Made by a program: the position numbers and the translations under genes
Part shown: positions 18,430 to 27,104 of the stretch, piece after piece
How positions within the stretch are numbered: the first letter of the stretch is position 1
Layout of the letters: every line of letters starts with the position of its first letter
Notes under the pieces: model-generated
Database searches by the model: none
What the model was told of the DNA's origin: nothing
Seen by the model: the letters and a program-made list of their open reading frames with translations, nothing else
DNA from: Alcaligenaceae bacterium
GTDB taxonomy: Bacteria; Pseudomonadota; Gammaproteobacteria; Burkholderiales; Burkholderiaceae_B
Assembly (NCBI GenBank): GCA_013416455.1
Contig: JACCES010000002.1
Location: 310,001-374,000, forward strand
DNA: 64,000 bases
Direction: 5' to 3'

Positions 18430-19436
18430 GCTGCCACGGCGTGAATCTCGATGGTTTCATTGGTGGAAAACCGGTCGAACCAGCTCTCGAGGGCGGAGAC
18501 TTGGTCCGTGGTCGTTTCGGCGCCGTTGACCTGGCGCCGCAGCTCGGCCGACCCGGAAAACCCCTCCAGATACCAACCGATGTGCTTGCGTGCGGTGCGC
18601 ACGCCGGTGTGCTGGCCGTAGAACTGATAGTGGTCTTCGAGGTGATCGAGCAGGGTGCGCCGCAGCTCGCCCCACGTCGGGGGGGCCAGATGGCTTCCGG
18701 TCGCCAGATAGTGGCTGATCTCGCGGAAGATCCATGGCCGGCCCTGCGCGGCGCGGCCGATCATGACGGCATCGGCACCCGTATACTCTAGTACCTGCCG
18801 CGCTTTTTCGGGACTATCGATATCCCCATTGGCAATCACGGGAATTTCCAGTGCCTGTTTGACTTCGCGGATGGTGTCGTACTCGGCCGCGCCCTGGTAA
18901 AGGTCGCAGCGCGTGCGGCCGTGCAGGGTCAGCGCGGCGATGCCGGCATCCTGGGCGAGCAGGCCGATGCGTACGGCATTGCGTGTGGCAGGGTCCCAGC
19001 CGGTGCGGGTCTTGAGCGTCACGGGAATACCGTAGGGCCGGCAGGCCTGCACGACGCTGTGCAGAATCCTTCCGACGAGCGGTTCGTCGCGCAGCAGGGC
19101 GGAGCCCGAAGCGACGTTGCATACCTTCTTTACAGGGCAGCCCATGTTGATGTCGATGACATGGGCGCCTTTTTCTATGTTGTAGCGTGCGGCTTCGGCC
19201 ATCAATCCGGGCTCGGAACCGGCGATCTGCACCGCTATGGGATCCATTTCGCCGTCGTGGTTCAGCCGCCGCGACGTTTTGACACTGTTCCAGAGCCGGG
19301 GGTTGCTCGCGGCCATTTCGGACACGGCATACGCCGCCCCCAGCGCCTTGCACAGGCGGCGGTAGGGGCGATCGGTGACCCCGGCCATGGGTGCCACGAA
19401 GACGGGATGCGGAAGATTCCAGGTGCCGATGCGCAT
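18426..19436 (-). CDS. dusB: tRNA-dihydrouridine synthase DusB
   Basis: A 336-aa FMN enzyme reducing uridine to dihydrouridine in the tRNA D-loop. The FMN-binding APMAGVTDRPYR is near the N-terminus, the catalytic Cys is in INMGCPVKKVCN, and the barrel end motif is GADAVMIGRAAQGRPWIF. The start is the ATG at 19436 (MRIGTWNLPHPV), the usual DusB beginning. It is coupled to fis by the GTGA overlap and lies 100 bp downstream of ubiH. Confidence 0.95.
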   Translation of the reverse strand: MRIGTWNLPHPVFVAPMAGVTDRPYRRLCKALGAAYAVSEMAASNPRLWNSVKTSRRLNHDGEMDPIAVQIAGSEPGLMAEAARYNIEKGAHVIDINMGCPVKKVCNVASGSALLRDEPLVGRILHSVVQACRPYGIPVTLKTRTGWDPATRNAVRIGLLAQDAGIAALTLHGRTRCDLYQGAAEYDTIREVKQALEIPVIANGDIDSPEKARQVLEYTGADAVMIGRAAQGRPWIFREISHYLATGSHLAPPTWGELRRTLLDHLEDHYQFYGQHTGVRTARKHIGWYLEGFSGSAELRRQVNGAETTTDQVSALESWFDRFSTNETIEIHAVAA

Positions 19437-19535
19437 TCGGGGGATTTTACCCCCTTGCGCGTTCAGGGCCTGTTCACGCTGAAAGGAACCTTGCACTGGC
19501 TGGACATCGAGCGTCAGGCCAGGCGTGCGGGCGGA

Positions 19536-20705
19536 TCAGTTGCGCAGGCCCTGCAACAGCTGGCGTGCCAGTTGATTGCGCAGCGGGGGAACGAGGTCCA
19601 TGGCCAGCAGCGCCGCTCCTCCGGCATGTTCCAGCATGCGGTTGCCCGTGGAAAAGGCCCGTGGGAGGAAGTCGGTGATCGCCATGGTCAGCCATCGGTC
19701 GGGCCGGCGTCGCAGTGTGAACTCGGTGCAGAAGGGATGGGGGTCGGATTCCGGCCGGAGCAGCCAGCGGCCCAGGCTCTGTGACAACTGCGCGACATCG
19801 CGCAGCCCCAGGTTGAGGCCCTGGCCGGCGACGGGATGCAGGGTCTGCGCGGCGTTGCCTACCGCAATGCAGCGGGCGTTGATCAGGGATGGGCCGGCAT
19901 GCATGGACAGCGGGAAGACGGTGCGCCCGCTCACACTCTGGAAACCGCCCAGCCGCTCGCCGAAGTGTTCATGGAGCAGACGGTCGAATTCCGGGGCCGG
20001 CAGCCCGCGCAGTCGTTCGGCCTGATCGGGCCCGCAGCACCAGACGATGCTGTAGAGTTCGCTGCCTTGGGGGTGCGGCAGCACCGCCAGGGGGCCGCTG
20101 CGGGTGAAGCGTTCGTAGGCCCAGCCCGGCCTGGGGCGGGATGCGCGGACGGTGGCCAGCACGGCGTGCTGGCCGTAGTGGCGCTCCACGCCTTCCGGCC
20201 GGGCGCCATCGGACAGCACCGCCAGGCGGGCCGTGATGGCCCCCCCTTCGTGGCGGCATTCGATGCGATGGCCGGACAGCCGGGGCAGGGCGCGCCCCGC
20301 CAGCTGGGTCACGCCGCTTGTCGTGAGCGCGCCGTGCAGCGCATCGAGCAGGTCATCGTAGCGCACGACGCTTCCCAGCCTGGGCACGCCGAGGTCGTTG
20401 TGATCGATGATGACCCGGCCCAGCCGGTGTCTTTGCGAAACATGGACGCACAGGATGTCGGCCGCGCTGGACGGCCAGGCGGCCAGCGCTTCGAGGTAGA
20501 CCCGGCTGCCGTGATTGAGCGCCAGGCTGCGCGGATCGACCCTGGCCGTGGCGGCATGGCCGGCGCCGCGCGCGGTGGCGGGCCGGAGAGGGGCGACAAG
20601 CGCGATACGGGCGGGATCGGGCGCCTTGCGTGCCAGCGCCAGTGCCAGCGCGCTGCCGACCGGGCCGGCGCCGAGGATGACGACATCGAAATCGGGCGTT
20701 TCCAT
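19536..20705 (-). CDS. ubiH: UbiH/Coq6-family FAD monooxygenase (ubiquinone biosynthesis)
   Basis: A 389-aa class A flavoprotein hydroxylase. The FAD-binding GxGxxG motif is at the N-terminus (ILGAGPVGSALALALA), and the UbiH/COQ6 signature GNAAQTLHPVAGQGLNLGLRD is near residue 290. It introduces a ring hydroxyl in ubiquinone synthesis using O2 and NAD(P)H-derived electrons. UbiH, UbiF and UbiI share these motifs, so ring position is not certain. The start at 20705 gives MxxPDFDVVILG; the frame stays open for 55 more codons upstream without a plausible start. Confidence 0.85.
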   Translation of the reverse strand: METPDFDVVILGAGPVGSALALALARKAPDPARIALVAPLRPATARGAGHAATARVDPRSLALNHGSRVYLEALAAWPSSAADILCVHVSQRHRLGRVIIDHNDLGVPRLGSVVRYDDLLDALHGALTTSGVTQLAGRALPRLSGHRIECRHEGGAITARLAVLSDGARPEGVERHYGQHAVLATVRASRPRPGWAYERFTRSGPLAVLPHPQGSELYSIVWCCGPDQAERLRGLPAPEFDRLLHEHFGERLGGFQSVSGRTVFPLSMHAGPSLINARCIAVGNAAQTLHPVAGQGLNLGLRDVAQLSQSLGRWLLRPESDPHPFCTEFTLRRRPDRWLTMAITDFLPRAFSTGNRMLEHAGGAALLAMDLVPPLRNQLARQLLQGLRN

Positions 20706-21195
20706 GCACTGTATTCTACGCGCTCTTTTCTTCCGTCCTCCGTGGCCTTCACGGGTCTTCCCGCCCGGCATTTTTCCACCAATGACAGTAAATCGTTGTG
20801 AAGAACTCCGGCCTGTCGGCCGGAGTGTCTTCGCCACAATGCAGGGGCGCCTGCGGCGCCGCATTGACATGGCCCCGCTTGACCTCGTCGTGAACGACGA
20901 GGCTTGCGCGTGGGCGCGTGGCCATAGAAAAGATTTTTGGGTAAACTAGAAAACGTTTTTACTTTATGGAGCGCCGCGGTGAATACCGAATCCGGCGAAA
21001 GTTGCAGTCGATTGCCGATCGACACGTTTTCCCCCGGGCACTAGAGCTTTCGGTTCACACCGCTCTCCGTGCCCGATTCGTGGCACGGAGTCCTCCGTAT
21101 GCATGCGCATGCAGACTCCCGCCGATTCCGAATGACCAGCCGCCCACGCCGCGTGGGCGCCGTTTCCCGGTCTGCGGGCCGGGGCAGGAGTCATC
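20706..21195. other. 490-bp structured intergenic region between ubiH and the MgtC-tail-like gene
   Basis: No convincing coding frame. It holds three strong hairpins in a row. The first is ACTCCGGCC-tgtc-GGCCGGAGT (805-826 of kb 20). The second has outer stem CAATGC/GCATTG (20837-20866) with inner GGCGCC/GGCGCC. The third is CCTCGTCG-tgaa-CGACGAGG (20883-20902). None has a T-run. An AT-rich stretch follows (20925-20968), then a leader to the plus-strand gene with a 9-bp hairpin at 21065-21090. The region is divergent, so structures could belong to either transcript. A cis-regulatory RNA or small RNA is possible. Confidence 0.6.
21065..21113 (+). promoter_or_regulatory. Structured 5' leader of the MgtC-tail-like gene
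   Basis: CTCCGTGCC (21065-21073) pairs perfectly with GGCACGGAG (21082-21090). The downstream CTCCGT (21093-21098) could compete for the same 3' arm, giving two mutually exclusive foldings. TGCATGCGCATGCA (21100-21113) is a perfect palindrome just after. This resembles a riboswitch or attenuator expression platform, but I cannot assign it to a known class. Confidence 0.35.
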
Positions 21196-21531
21196 ATGCG
21201 TTTATTTCATCTGTTCCTGCGCCGCGCGGGCGTACAGCAGCCATCCGCGCTCGCCAGCCGCGGCTCTTCCCGCCTCACGGTGGTGTGTCCCCGTGAGCAT
21301 CTTGCCGACGTGCGTCGCCATGTCTACCGCGAGCTGCATGCCGACGACATCCAGATCGCCCAGCTCAGCATCGATTATGGGCAGCCGGCCGGCATGGTGC
21401 GAGCGAGCATCATGATCGACTGCCCGCCGAAGCACAGGGCCGAGCTCATGCGCCGCGCGCGCCGCCTGCAGGCTCATCCCGGCATCCGCGAGATCCACTG
21501 GGGAGCCGAGCGGCGGTATGCATTAAACTAA
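21196..21531 (+). CDS. Small protein resembling the MgtC C-terminal ACT-like domain
   Basis: A 111-aa protein. After a basic N-terminus (MRLFHLFLRRAG), residues about 27-105 follow the ACT-like alternation (LTVVCPREHLADVRRHV, then SIDYG, MVRASIMIDC and PGIREIHWG). This recalls the cytosolic tail of MgtC/SapB proteins, which end in a similar PGVxxVxW. The N-terminal membrane domain of MgtC is absent. AGGAG lies just upstream of the ATG. The leader is long and structured. A metal- or small-ligand-binding regulatory role is inference; the family match is by eye and modest. Confidence 0.45.
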   Translation: MRLFHLFLRRAGVQQPSALASRGSSRLTVVCPREHLADVRRHVYRELHADDIQIAQLSIDYGQPAGMVRASIMIDCPPKHRAELMRRARRLQAHPGIREIHWGAERRYALN

Positions 21532-21561
21532 ACGGGTCAGCGCCCGACCCGGACTCCGCTC

Positions 21562-22419
21562 ATGCATTATCTCGATTGGCTCACTCCCTGGGAATTTTCC
21601 CCGGCATTCCTGATCTGCTTTCTGGGCGGGGCCTGGTTGTTCATACGCGGTACGCGTGTCCACAAGGTGAGCATATGGCGGCGGGCGCTGTTCTGGTCCG
21701 GCATGGTGATCCTTTATCTCACCATGCATACCCAGCTCGACTACTACGCCGAGCGCATGTTCTTCATCCACCGCCTGCAGCATCTGGTGCTGCATCATCT
21801 GGGGCCGCTGCTCATCATGGGCGCCTATCCGGGCCAGGTCATGCGCGCAGGGCTGCCCATGCGCTGGCGGATCCGGCTGCGCGATTTCCGCCTCACGGGC
21901 GGCGGGCGCGCCCTCGAAGCCGTGCTCACCCACCGCATTCTGGTGCCCTTCCTGTTCGTCATCCTGGTGGTCGGCTTCCTGGTTCCCACGGTCCAGTTCT
22001 ATTCCATGCTCGACTGGCGCCTGTACCGGCTCATGAACTGGTCGGTGGTGATCAGCGGCTTCATGTACTGGAACCTGATTCTCGACCGGCGGCCCAGCCC
22101 GCCGGCGGTGCTGTCGCCCGGCGGGCGGGTGCTCTGCCCCGTCATCACCATGGTGCCGCAGATCATCGCGGGGGCCATCATCACTTTCTCGGAACGTGAT
22201 CTCTATCCGATTTTCGACCTTTGCGGGCGCGCGATTCCAGGCATGCCCGCCATCACCGACCAGGCCATAGGCGGCCTGACCATGTGGGTGCTGGCGGGGT
22301 TCATCGAAGTCTTCGGCGTGCTGTACGCCCTGTCGACCGTCATGCGCCTGTCTTCGCGCAATCGTCTGCCGCAGCGCAGCCGGCGGCGCGGCGTGCCGGG
22401 CATGCCGGTCACTTCCTGA
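21562..22419 (+). CDS. CtaG-like (caa3-type) cytochrome c oxidase assembly membrane protein
   Basis: A 285-aa protein with about seven membrane helices. The pattern (MHTQLDYYAERMFFIHRLQHLVLHH, then GPLLIMGAYPGQ) with many membrane histidines is typical of the Caa3_CtaG family (Pfam PF09678) of Bacillus CtaG-like copper or oxidase assembly factors, unrelated to Cox11. It probably helps insert copper into a terminal oxidase. It lies 30 bp after the MgtC-tail-like gene and 9 bp before the protease gene, so likely one transcript. Confidence 0.75.
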   Translation: MHYLDWLTPWEFSPAFLICFLGGAWLFIRGTRVHKVSIWRRALFWSGMVILYLTMHTQLDYYAERMFFIHRLQHLVLHHLGPLLIMGAYPGQVMRAGLPMRWRIRLRDFRLTGGGRALEAVLTHRILVPFLFVILVVGFLVPTVQFYSMLDWRLYRLMNWSVVISGFMYWNLILDRRPSPPAVLSPGGRVLCPVITMVPQIIAGAIITFSERDLYPIFDLCGRAIPGMPAITDQAIGGLTMWVLAGFIEVFGVLYALSTVMRLSSRNRLPQRSRRRGVPGMPVTS

Positions 22420-22428
22420 AGGGGCCCC

Positions 22429-23946
22429 ATGAGCCGGAATCCACTGTTTATCGCCCGTCCCGTCCTTGCGAGGCGGGCGATGGCCGGCGCGGCCCTGGCC
22501 GTTGCCGGGCTGTGTCTGGCGTCGCGGCCGGCCATGGCGCAGCCCATGGGCATACCCAGCATGGGCGTGGCGTCCGCCGCCGAACTGTCCCCTAGCCTTG
22601 AACGCACGCTGGGCGACGCCATCATGGAGCAGGGGCGCCGCGATGCCAGCTACGTCGCCGATCCCGATGTCCTGCAGTACCTGACCGAAATGGGGCGCAA
22701 GCTCGCCTCTCATTCCGACACCGGGGCCGAGCGCATCAATGTCTTCGCCTTGCGCGATCCGCAGATCAACGCCTTTGCGCTGCCGGGCGGCTATATCGGC
22801 ATCAACAGCGGCCTGGTCGTGGCCGCCGGTTCCGAATCCGAACTGGCGTCCGTGGTGGCCCACGAAATCGCCCACGTCCTGCAGCGGCACATTGCCCGGG
22901 GCATGACGCAGCAGGCCCAGTCCAACCATGCCATGATCGCCGCCCTGGCCGGGGCCTTGCTGGCGGCCCTGTCGGGCAGCGGCGATCTGGCGATGGGGGT
23001 GGCGGCCTTTGGTCAGGCGGCGGCCGTCGACCGCCAACTGGGTTTTTCCCGGCAGGCGGAACAGGAAGCCGACCGCGCCGGCCTCGACATGATGGCGAAG
23101 GCGGGTTACGACTCCGGCGGCATGGTGCGCATGTTCGAACGGCTCGAAAACGTTTCCCGCCTCAACCGGGGCAGCGGCATGAACGTCTATACGAGCACCC
23201 ATCCGCTGTCGCTGCAGCGCATGGCCGACGCTCAGAATCGCAGCATGGGCATGGCGCAGGGGCCCGACGTCAGCAGCGACGCATTCTGGTATGTGCGCGC
23301 CAAGCTGCGCGTCGAACAGGCGCGGGGCGGGCAGGCGCTGCGCTCGGCCGAGGATACGCTGCGTGCCGAAGTGGAACGGGATACCGGCATACAGCGCTCG
23401 GCGGCGTGGTTCGGGCTGGCTTATGCCGCATCGAAGCGGCGCGATTTCGAGCAGGCCGAGCAGGCGCTGGTGCAGGCGCGCGCCGACGGTCAGGATGCTC
23501 CGCAGATTGCCGGGCTGGAGATTTCCGTTGCGCTGGCCCGGGGCGATGCCGACCGCGCACTCGAACTGGCCCGCCAGGCCATGGTGCGATGGCCGGCCAG
23601 CCAGGGGGTGGCGCTTGCGCAGGTCGAAGCCCTGCAGGGTGCAGGCCGGGATCAGGAAGCGCTGCTGGCGCTCCAGGAACATATCGAGCGCTGGCCCGAG
23701 GTGCCGCGTCTCCGGCAACTGCTGGCGCAGAGCCAGGAACGCCTGGGGCGCCATGCCGACGCGCGCCGCGCCATGGCCGATTTCTATGAACTCACCGGGG
23801 CGCTGCCCGCCGCCGTCGAGCAGCTGCAGCAGGCGCGGGGCATGACGCGCGACTTCTACGAGCAATCACAGCTCGATGTGCGTATCCGCCAACTGAGGGA
23901 CAGGCTGGAATCCGACCGCAGTCTGCTGGAACGTTTCAGAAGATGA
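22429..23946 (+). CDS. bepA: Periplasmic M48 metalloprotease with TPR tail (BepA-like)
   Basis: A 505-aa exported zinc protease/chaperone. A signal peptide (about residues 1-37, ending SRPAMAQP) precedes the M48 domain. The HEIAHVLQRH motif supplies two zinc ligands and the catalytic Glu, and the third ligand is in EQEADRAGLDMM. The C-terminal half is TPR-like helices (for example GLAYASKRRDFEQAEQAL). BepA assists BAM and LptD assembly and degrades stalled outer-membrane proteins. Length and domain order match BepA (about 487 aa). The symbol is by similarity. Confidence 0.85.
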   Translation: MSRNPLFIARPVLARRAMAGAALAVAGLCLASRPAMAQPMGIPSMGVASAAELSPSLERTLGDAIMEQGRRDASYVADPDVLQYLTEMGRKLASHSDTGAERINVFALRDPQINAFALPGGYIGINSGLVVAAGSESELASVVAHEIAHVLQRHIARGMTQQAQSNHAMIAALAGALLAALSGSGDLAMGVAAFGQAAAVDRQLGFSRQAEQEADRAGLDMMAKAGYDSGGMVRMFERLENVSRLNRGSGMNVYTSTHPLSLQRMADAQNRSMGMAQGPDVSSDAFWYVRAKLRVEQARGGQALRSAEDTLRAEVERDTGIQRSAAWFGLAYAASKRRDFEQAEQALVQARADGQDAPQIAGLEISVALARGDADRALELARQAMVRWPASQGVALAQVEALQGAGRDQEALLALQEHIERWPEVPRLRQLLAQSQERLGRHADARRAMADFYELTGALPAAVEQLQQARGMTRDFYEQSQLDVRIRQLRDRLESDRSLLERFRR

Positions 23947-23991
23947 GCCCGTAACCCGGCCCCGCCATGGCCGGCTGCGCCGTTGCGCGCA

Positions 23992-25083
23992 TCAGCCGCC
24001 GGTTTCGAAGAAGCGGGCCAACCGGGCCGGCAGCCAGTTCAGGTGGCCGGGAACGGGGCCGCAGACGAAGGCGGCATGGCCGCCTTGCGCCGGCTGATGC
24101 AGCAGGATGGCATCGGAACACTCGTGCGAACCGGGAAGGCTGGGCGCCGGGACGAATGGGTCGTTGCGGGCGTTCAGCACCAGCGTGGGGACGGCGATCG
24201 TCTTCAGGCGAGGCTTGCTCGATGCGCGGGTCCAGTAGTCCAGGGCATTGCGGTAGCCGTGCATGGGCGCGGTATAGAGGTCGTCGAATTCGCGCAGGCT
24301 GCGGGCCTGCCCCAGCCGCAGCGCATCGATGGTGCCGGGGAAGCGGCGGGCTTTTTCCAGGACCTTGGGACGCATGGTGCGCAGGAAGTAGCGGCAGTAG
24401 ATCTGGCGCCCGTGCCAGGTTTCCGAGAGCGTGCGCCCACAGGCGACTAGGTCGAGCGGCACGGACACCGCGGCCGCGGCCTGCAGCCAGCCGGCGTCCT
24501 GCCCGGATTCCCCCAGGTATTTCAGCATGGCGTTGCCGCCGAGAGAGACCCCGGCGGCATGCCATCGCGCCAGCGGCACCCGCTGCCGGACCGTGTCGAG
24601 GATGAAGGCAATGTCGGCGGAATCGCCCGAGAAATAGGCCCGCGCCATCCGGTTCGAGAAGCCCGAGCAGCCACGGAAATGCGCGATCACGGTGATCCAC
24701 CCGCGCGCACGGAAATACTGGGCGATGGACTGCGCGTAATGGCTGCGGCTGCTGCCTTCCAGGCCGTGGAAGATCACCAGCGCGGGATTGCCGGGCGTCT
24801 GGTGCAAATGCGACCAGTCGGCATCCCGCATCCAGCGGCGGGCCGCGGATTTCCGCAGTTGAGGGTCATGCTGGATGTATTGGCCGTCGAGCAGGCGGTC
24901 GGCGAACAGGCCGGGGCCCGCCCAGTCGAAATCCAGAAAATCGCCGTCCGGCGTATCGACCCGTTCCCTGACGAAGGAAATGCGGTGATGGCGGACGACC
25001 AGCGCCCCGTACAAGGTTTGCGCGTGTCCGCCCGGCAGCCATGGCGGAGCCGGGCAGGGCGAAGTGTCGACTCTAGCGGTCAC
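23992..25083 (-). CDS. YheT-family alpha/beta hydrolase
   Basis: A 363-aa cytosolic hydrolase. The nucleophile elbow is GVSLGGNAMLKYLGE, with an oxyanion region FHGLEGSSRSHY. Late Asp (LNARNDPFVP) and His (GGHAAF) complete a Ser-Asp-His triad. These are the landmarks of the YheT/EMB8 family, whose substrates are unknown. It is convergent with bepA (45 bp) and 17 bp downstream of the zinc-finger gene on the same strand. Confidence 0.85.
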   Translation of the reverse strand: MTARVDTSPCPAPPWLPGGHAQTLYGALVVRHHRISFVRERVDTPDGDFLDFDWAGPGLFADRLLDGQYIQHDPQLRKSAARRWMRDADWSHLHQTPGNPALVIFHGLEGSSRSHYAQSIAQYFRARGWITVIAHFRGCSGFSNRMARAYFSGDSADIAFILDTVRQRVPLARWHAAGVSLGGNAMLKYLGESGQDAGWLQAAAAVSVPLDLVACGRTLSETWHGRQIYCRYFLRTMRPKVLEKARRFPGTIDALRLGQARSLREFDDLYTAPMHGYRNALDYWTRASSKPRLKTIAVPTLVLNARNDPFVPAPSLPGSHECSDAILLHQPAQGGHAAFVCGPVPGHLNWLPARLARFFETGG

Positions 25084-25100
25084 GTGCTGCCTTCGCCCGG

Positions 25101-25316
25101 TCAGTGACCGTGAACTTTTTCACCTTCCTTGAGTTGATAGGCCGTGCCGCAATACGGGCAGATGGCGCCGCCGGACTGGACGATCTCGATATAGACGCGC
25201 GGATGCATGCTCCAGAGAGGAGCCTTGGGGCCGGGGCAATAGACCGGCAGATCCTTGGCTTCGACGTAGACGGTCTCGCCCTGGCGCTGGGCGGTGTTTT
25301 CGGACGTACTGCTCAT
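25101..25316 (-). CDS. Zinc-finger domain protein (zf-CHCC, NDUFS6-like)
   Basis: A 71-aa protein. A C-x8-H-type upstream part (VYCPGPKAPLWSMHPRVYIEI) is followed by CPYCGTAY, together giving the C-H-C-C zinc site of the family related to mitochondrial complex I subunit NDUFS6. AGGAA precedes the ATG at 25316; an in-frame start at 25352 would lack it. The position next to ilvE is conserved in related bacteria as far as I recall. The role is not established. Confidence 0.8.
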   Translation of the reverse strand: MSSTSENTAQRQGETVYVEAKDLPVYCPGPKAPLWSMHPRVYIEIVQSGGAICPYCGTAYQLKEGEKVHGH

Positions 25317-25356
25317 GTGGTTTCCTGAAAGGGAATGGTTTGCGGACTGCACCGCA

Positions 25357-26277
25357 TCAGACAGGGGTCAGCCAGTGATGGTATTTGGGATTGCGGCCGT
25401 TCGCCGCATCGAAGAAGGCGCTCTGCAGTTTTTCGGTGACCGGCCCGCGCTGCCCGGCGCCGATGCGCCGGCCATCGATTTCGCGGATGGGGGTGATTTC
25501 GGCGGCCGTGCCCGAGAAGAAGGCTTCGTCGGCGATATAGAGGTCGTCGCGGGTGAGGCGGCGGGTGTGCAGGGCAATGCCCAGGTCGGCGGCCAGTGTG
25601 TGGACGGTTGAGCGCGTGATGCCGGTCAGCGCCGAGGCGATTTCAGGTTCGTAGACCACGCCGTCCTTGACGATGAAGAGGTTCTCGCCGGCGCCTTCGG
25701 CCACGAAGCCTTCGGTGTCCAGCAGAATGGCTTCGTCGTAGCCATGGTCGAGCGCTTCGGCATTGGCCAGGATGGAGTTGGCATAGGTGCTGGCGACCTT
25801 GGCGCGAGGCATGGTGACGTTGACGTGCTGGCGGGCGTAGGAAGAAATCTTCACCCGGATGCCGGCCTTCAGGGCTTCTTCACCCAGGTAGGCGCCCCAG
25901 GGCCAGGCGGCGATGGATACATGCACCGTGGCACCCTTGGGGGAAACACCCATTTTTTCCGAGCCATAGAACACCAGCGGCCGTATGTAGCAGGAATCGA
26001 GCTCGTTCGCCCGAACGGCTTCGCACTGCGCCGCGTTGAGGACTTCCGGGGTGTAAGGTATCGGCATCTGATAGATATGGGCCGAATTGAACAGCCGGCG
26101 GGTGTGGTCGTGCAGACGGAAGATGGCCGTGCCCAGTTCGGTGTCGTAGGCGCGCAGGCCTTCGAAGACGGCCAGCCCGTAGTGCAGGGAGTGCGTCAGC
26201 ACATGCGTGGTGGCTTCACGCCAGGGTACCAGTTTTCCGTCATACCAGATGACACCGTCACGATCAGCCATGGACAT
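25357..26277 (-). CDS. ilvE: Branched-chain amino acid aminotransferase
   Basis: A 306-aa fold-type IV PLP aminotransferase that interconverts Val, Leu and Ile with their 2-oxo acids using glutamate. Family landmarks are the N-terminal WYDGKLVPWREATTHVLTHSLHYG, the PLP-lysine region RAKVASTYANSILAN, the EGAGENLF loop and GITRSTV. GGGAG lies 7 nt before the ATG at 26277. The azlC gene diverges 86 bp away; this may link branched-chain amino acid synthesis and export. Confidence 0.93.
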   Translation of the reverse strand: MSMADRDGVIWYDGKLVPWREATTHVLTHSLHYGLAVFEGLRAYDTELGTAIFRLHDHTRRLFNSAHIYQMPIPYTPEVLNAAQCEAVRANELDSCYIRPLVFYGSEKMGVSPKGATVHVSIAAWPWGAYLGEEALKAGIRVKISSYARQHVNVTMPRAKVASTYANSILANAEALDHGYDEAILLDTEGFVAEGAGENLFIVKDGVVYEPEIASALTGITRSTVHTLAADLGIALHTRRLTRDDLYIADEAFFSGTAAEITPIREIDGRRIGAGQRGPVTEKLQSAFFDAANGRNPKYHHWLTPV

Positions 26278-26363
26278 ATATGCTCTCCCGAAAAGTCGCT
26301 TGATTGTACCAAGGGACACACGCTTACAATAAGCAACTGCCGGTTTTCCCCAGGGTAGGTGCC

Positions 26364-27104
26364 GTGTCGTTCAGCAGATTGGTGTCCGTTTGGCCGCAAG
26401 CGCAGTATCGCTCAGAATTCATGCTCGGTTTTCGGGATGCCGTTCCGGCGCTCATCGCGATCGGCACGTGGGGGCTGGTCACCGGCGTCGCCATCGTCAA
26501 GTCGGGGATCAGCGAGACACTGGCAACGCTCATGACGCTGTTGGTCTATGCCGGTTCCGCCCAGCTCACGGCGCTGCCGCTGATCAATGAAGGCATGCCG
26601 CTGTGGCTGATCTTCGCCGCCGGGCTGGTCGTGAACATACGCTTCCTCATCTTCGGCGCCGCCCTTCAGCCGTATTTCCGCCACCTGAGCTGGCCCAGGC
26701 GGCTGGGCGTGGGGTTCTTTTCCTCCGATATCGGCTTCGTGCTGTTCATGGGGCGTTATGGTGAGTCCCGCGAGCGCGGGAACCCCCTTCATCTGTGGTA
26801 TTTCCTGGGCATCATCGGGCCGGGCTGGCTGGTGTGGAACGCGCTGTCCATCCTTGGCATTTATCTCGCCGCCGTCATTCCGGCTTCGTGGTCACTGGAA
26901 TTCGCCGGTGTGCTGGCGCTGCTGTCGGTGGTGATACCGCTGGTGAGCACGCGGCCCATGGCGGTCTGCATGCTGGCGGCGGGCTGCGTGGCCTATATCG
27001 GCCAGGGCCTGCCGTTGCGCCTCGGGCTGGCGGCGGCGGTGGTGGCGGGCATCGTCGCCGGGGTGCTGAGCGAGCGGCTGGCGCGCAAAGTGAGGCGCAA
27101 GTGA
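26364..27104 (+). CDS. azlC: AzlC-family branched-chain amino acid exporter, large subunit
   Basis: A 246-aa membrane protein with about six to eight helices. The AzlC signature is present: MLGFRDAVPALIAIGTWGLVTG, the AGSAQLTALPLI repeat and LVVNIRFLIFGAAL. AzlCD pairs export Leu, Ile, Val and analogues. The GTG at 26364 has AGGGTAGG upstream; the ATG at 26421 is an alternative. The TGA overlaps the azlD start as GTGA. Confidence 0.88.
   Translation: MSFSRLVSVWPQAQYRSEFMLGFRDAVPALIAIGTWGLVTGVAIVKSGISETLATLMTLLVYAGSAQLTALPLINEGMPLWLIFAAGLVVNIRFLIFGAALQPYFRHLSWPRRLGVGFFSSDIGFVLFMGRYGESRERGNPLHLWYFLGIIGPGWLVWNALSILGIYLAAVIPASWSLEFAGVLALLSVVIPLVSTRPMAVCMLAAGCVAYIGQGLPLRLGLAAAVVAGIVAGVLSERLARKVRRK

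Noticed and set aside
20942-20947. TAAACT as a -10 box for a transcript of the structured region
   Set aside because: No acceptable -35 box is found 16-18 bp upstream, so I did not list it as a promoter.
20966-21415. A 149-codon plus-strand frame overlapping the MgtC-tail-like gene
   Set aside because: Other frame, Ser/Arg/Pro-rich, no ribosome site, and it crosses the structured leader.
21523-23865. A 780-codon minus-strand frame opposite the CtaG-like and BepA-like genes
   Set aside because: Both plus-strand genes are supported by clear motifs; the antisense frame shows only His/Gly/Arg-rich filler.
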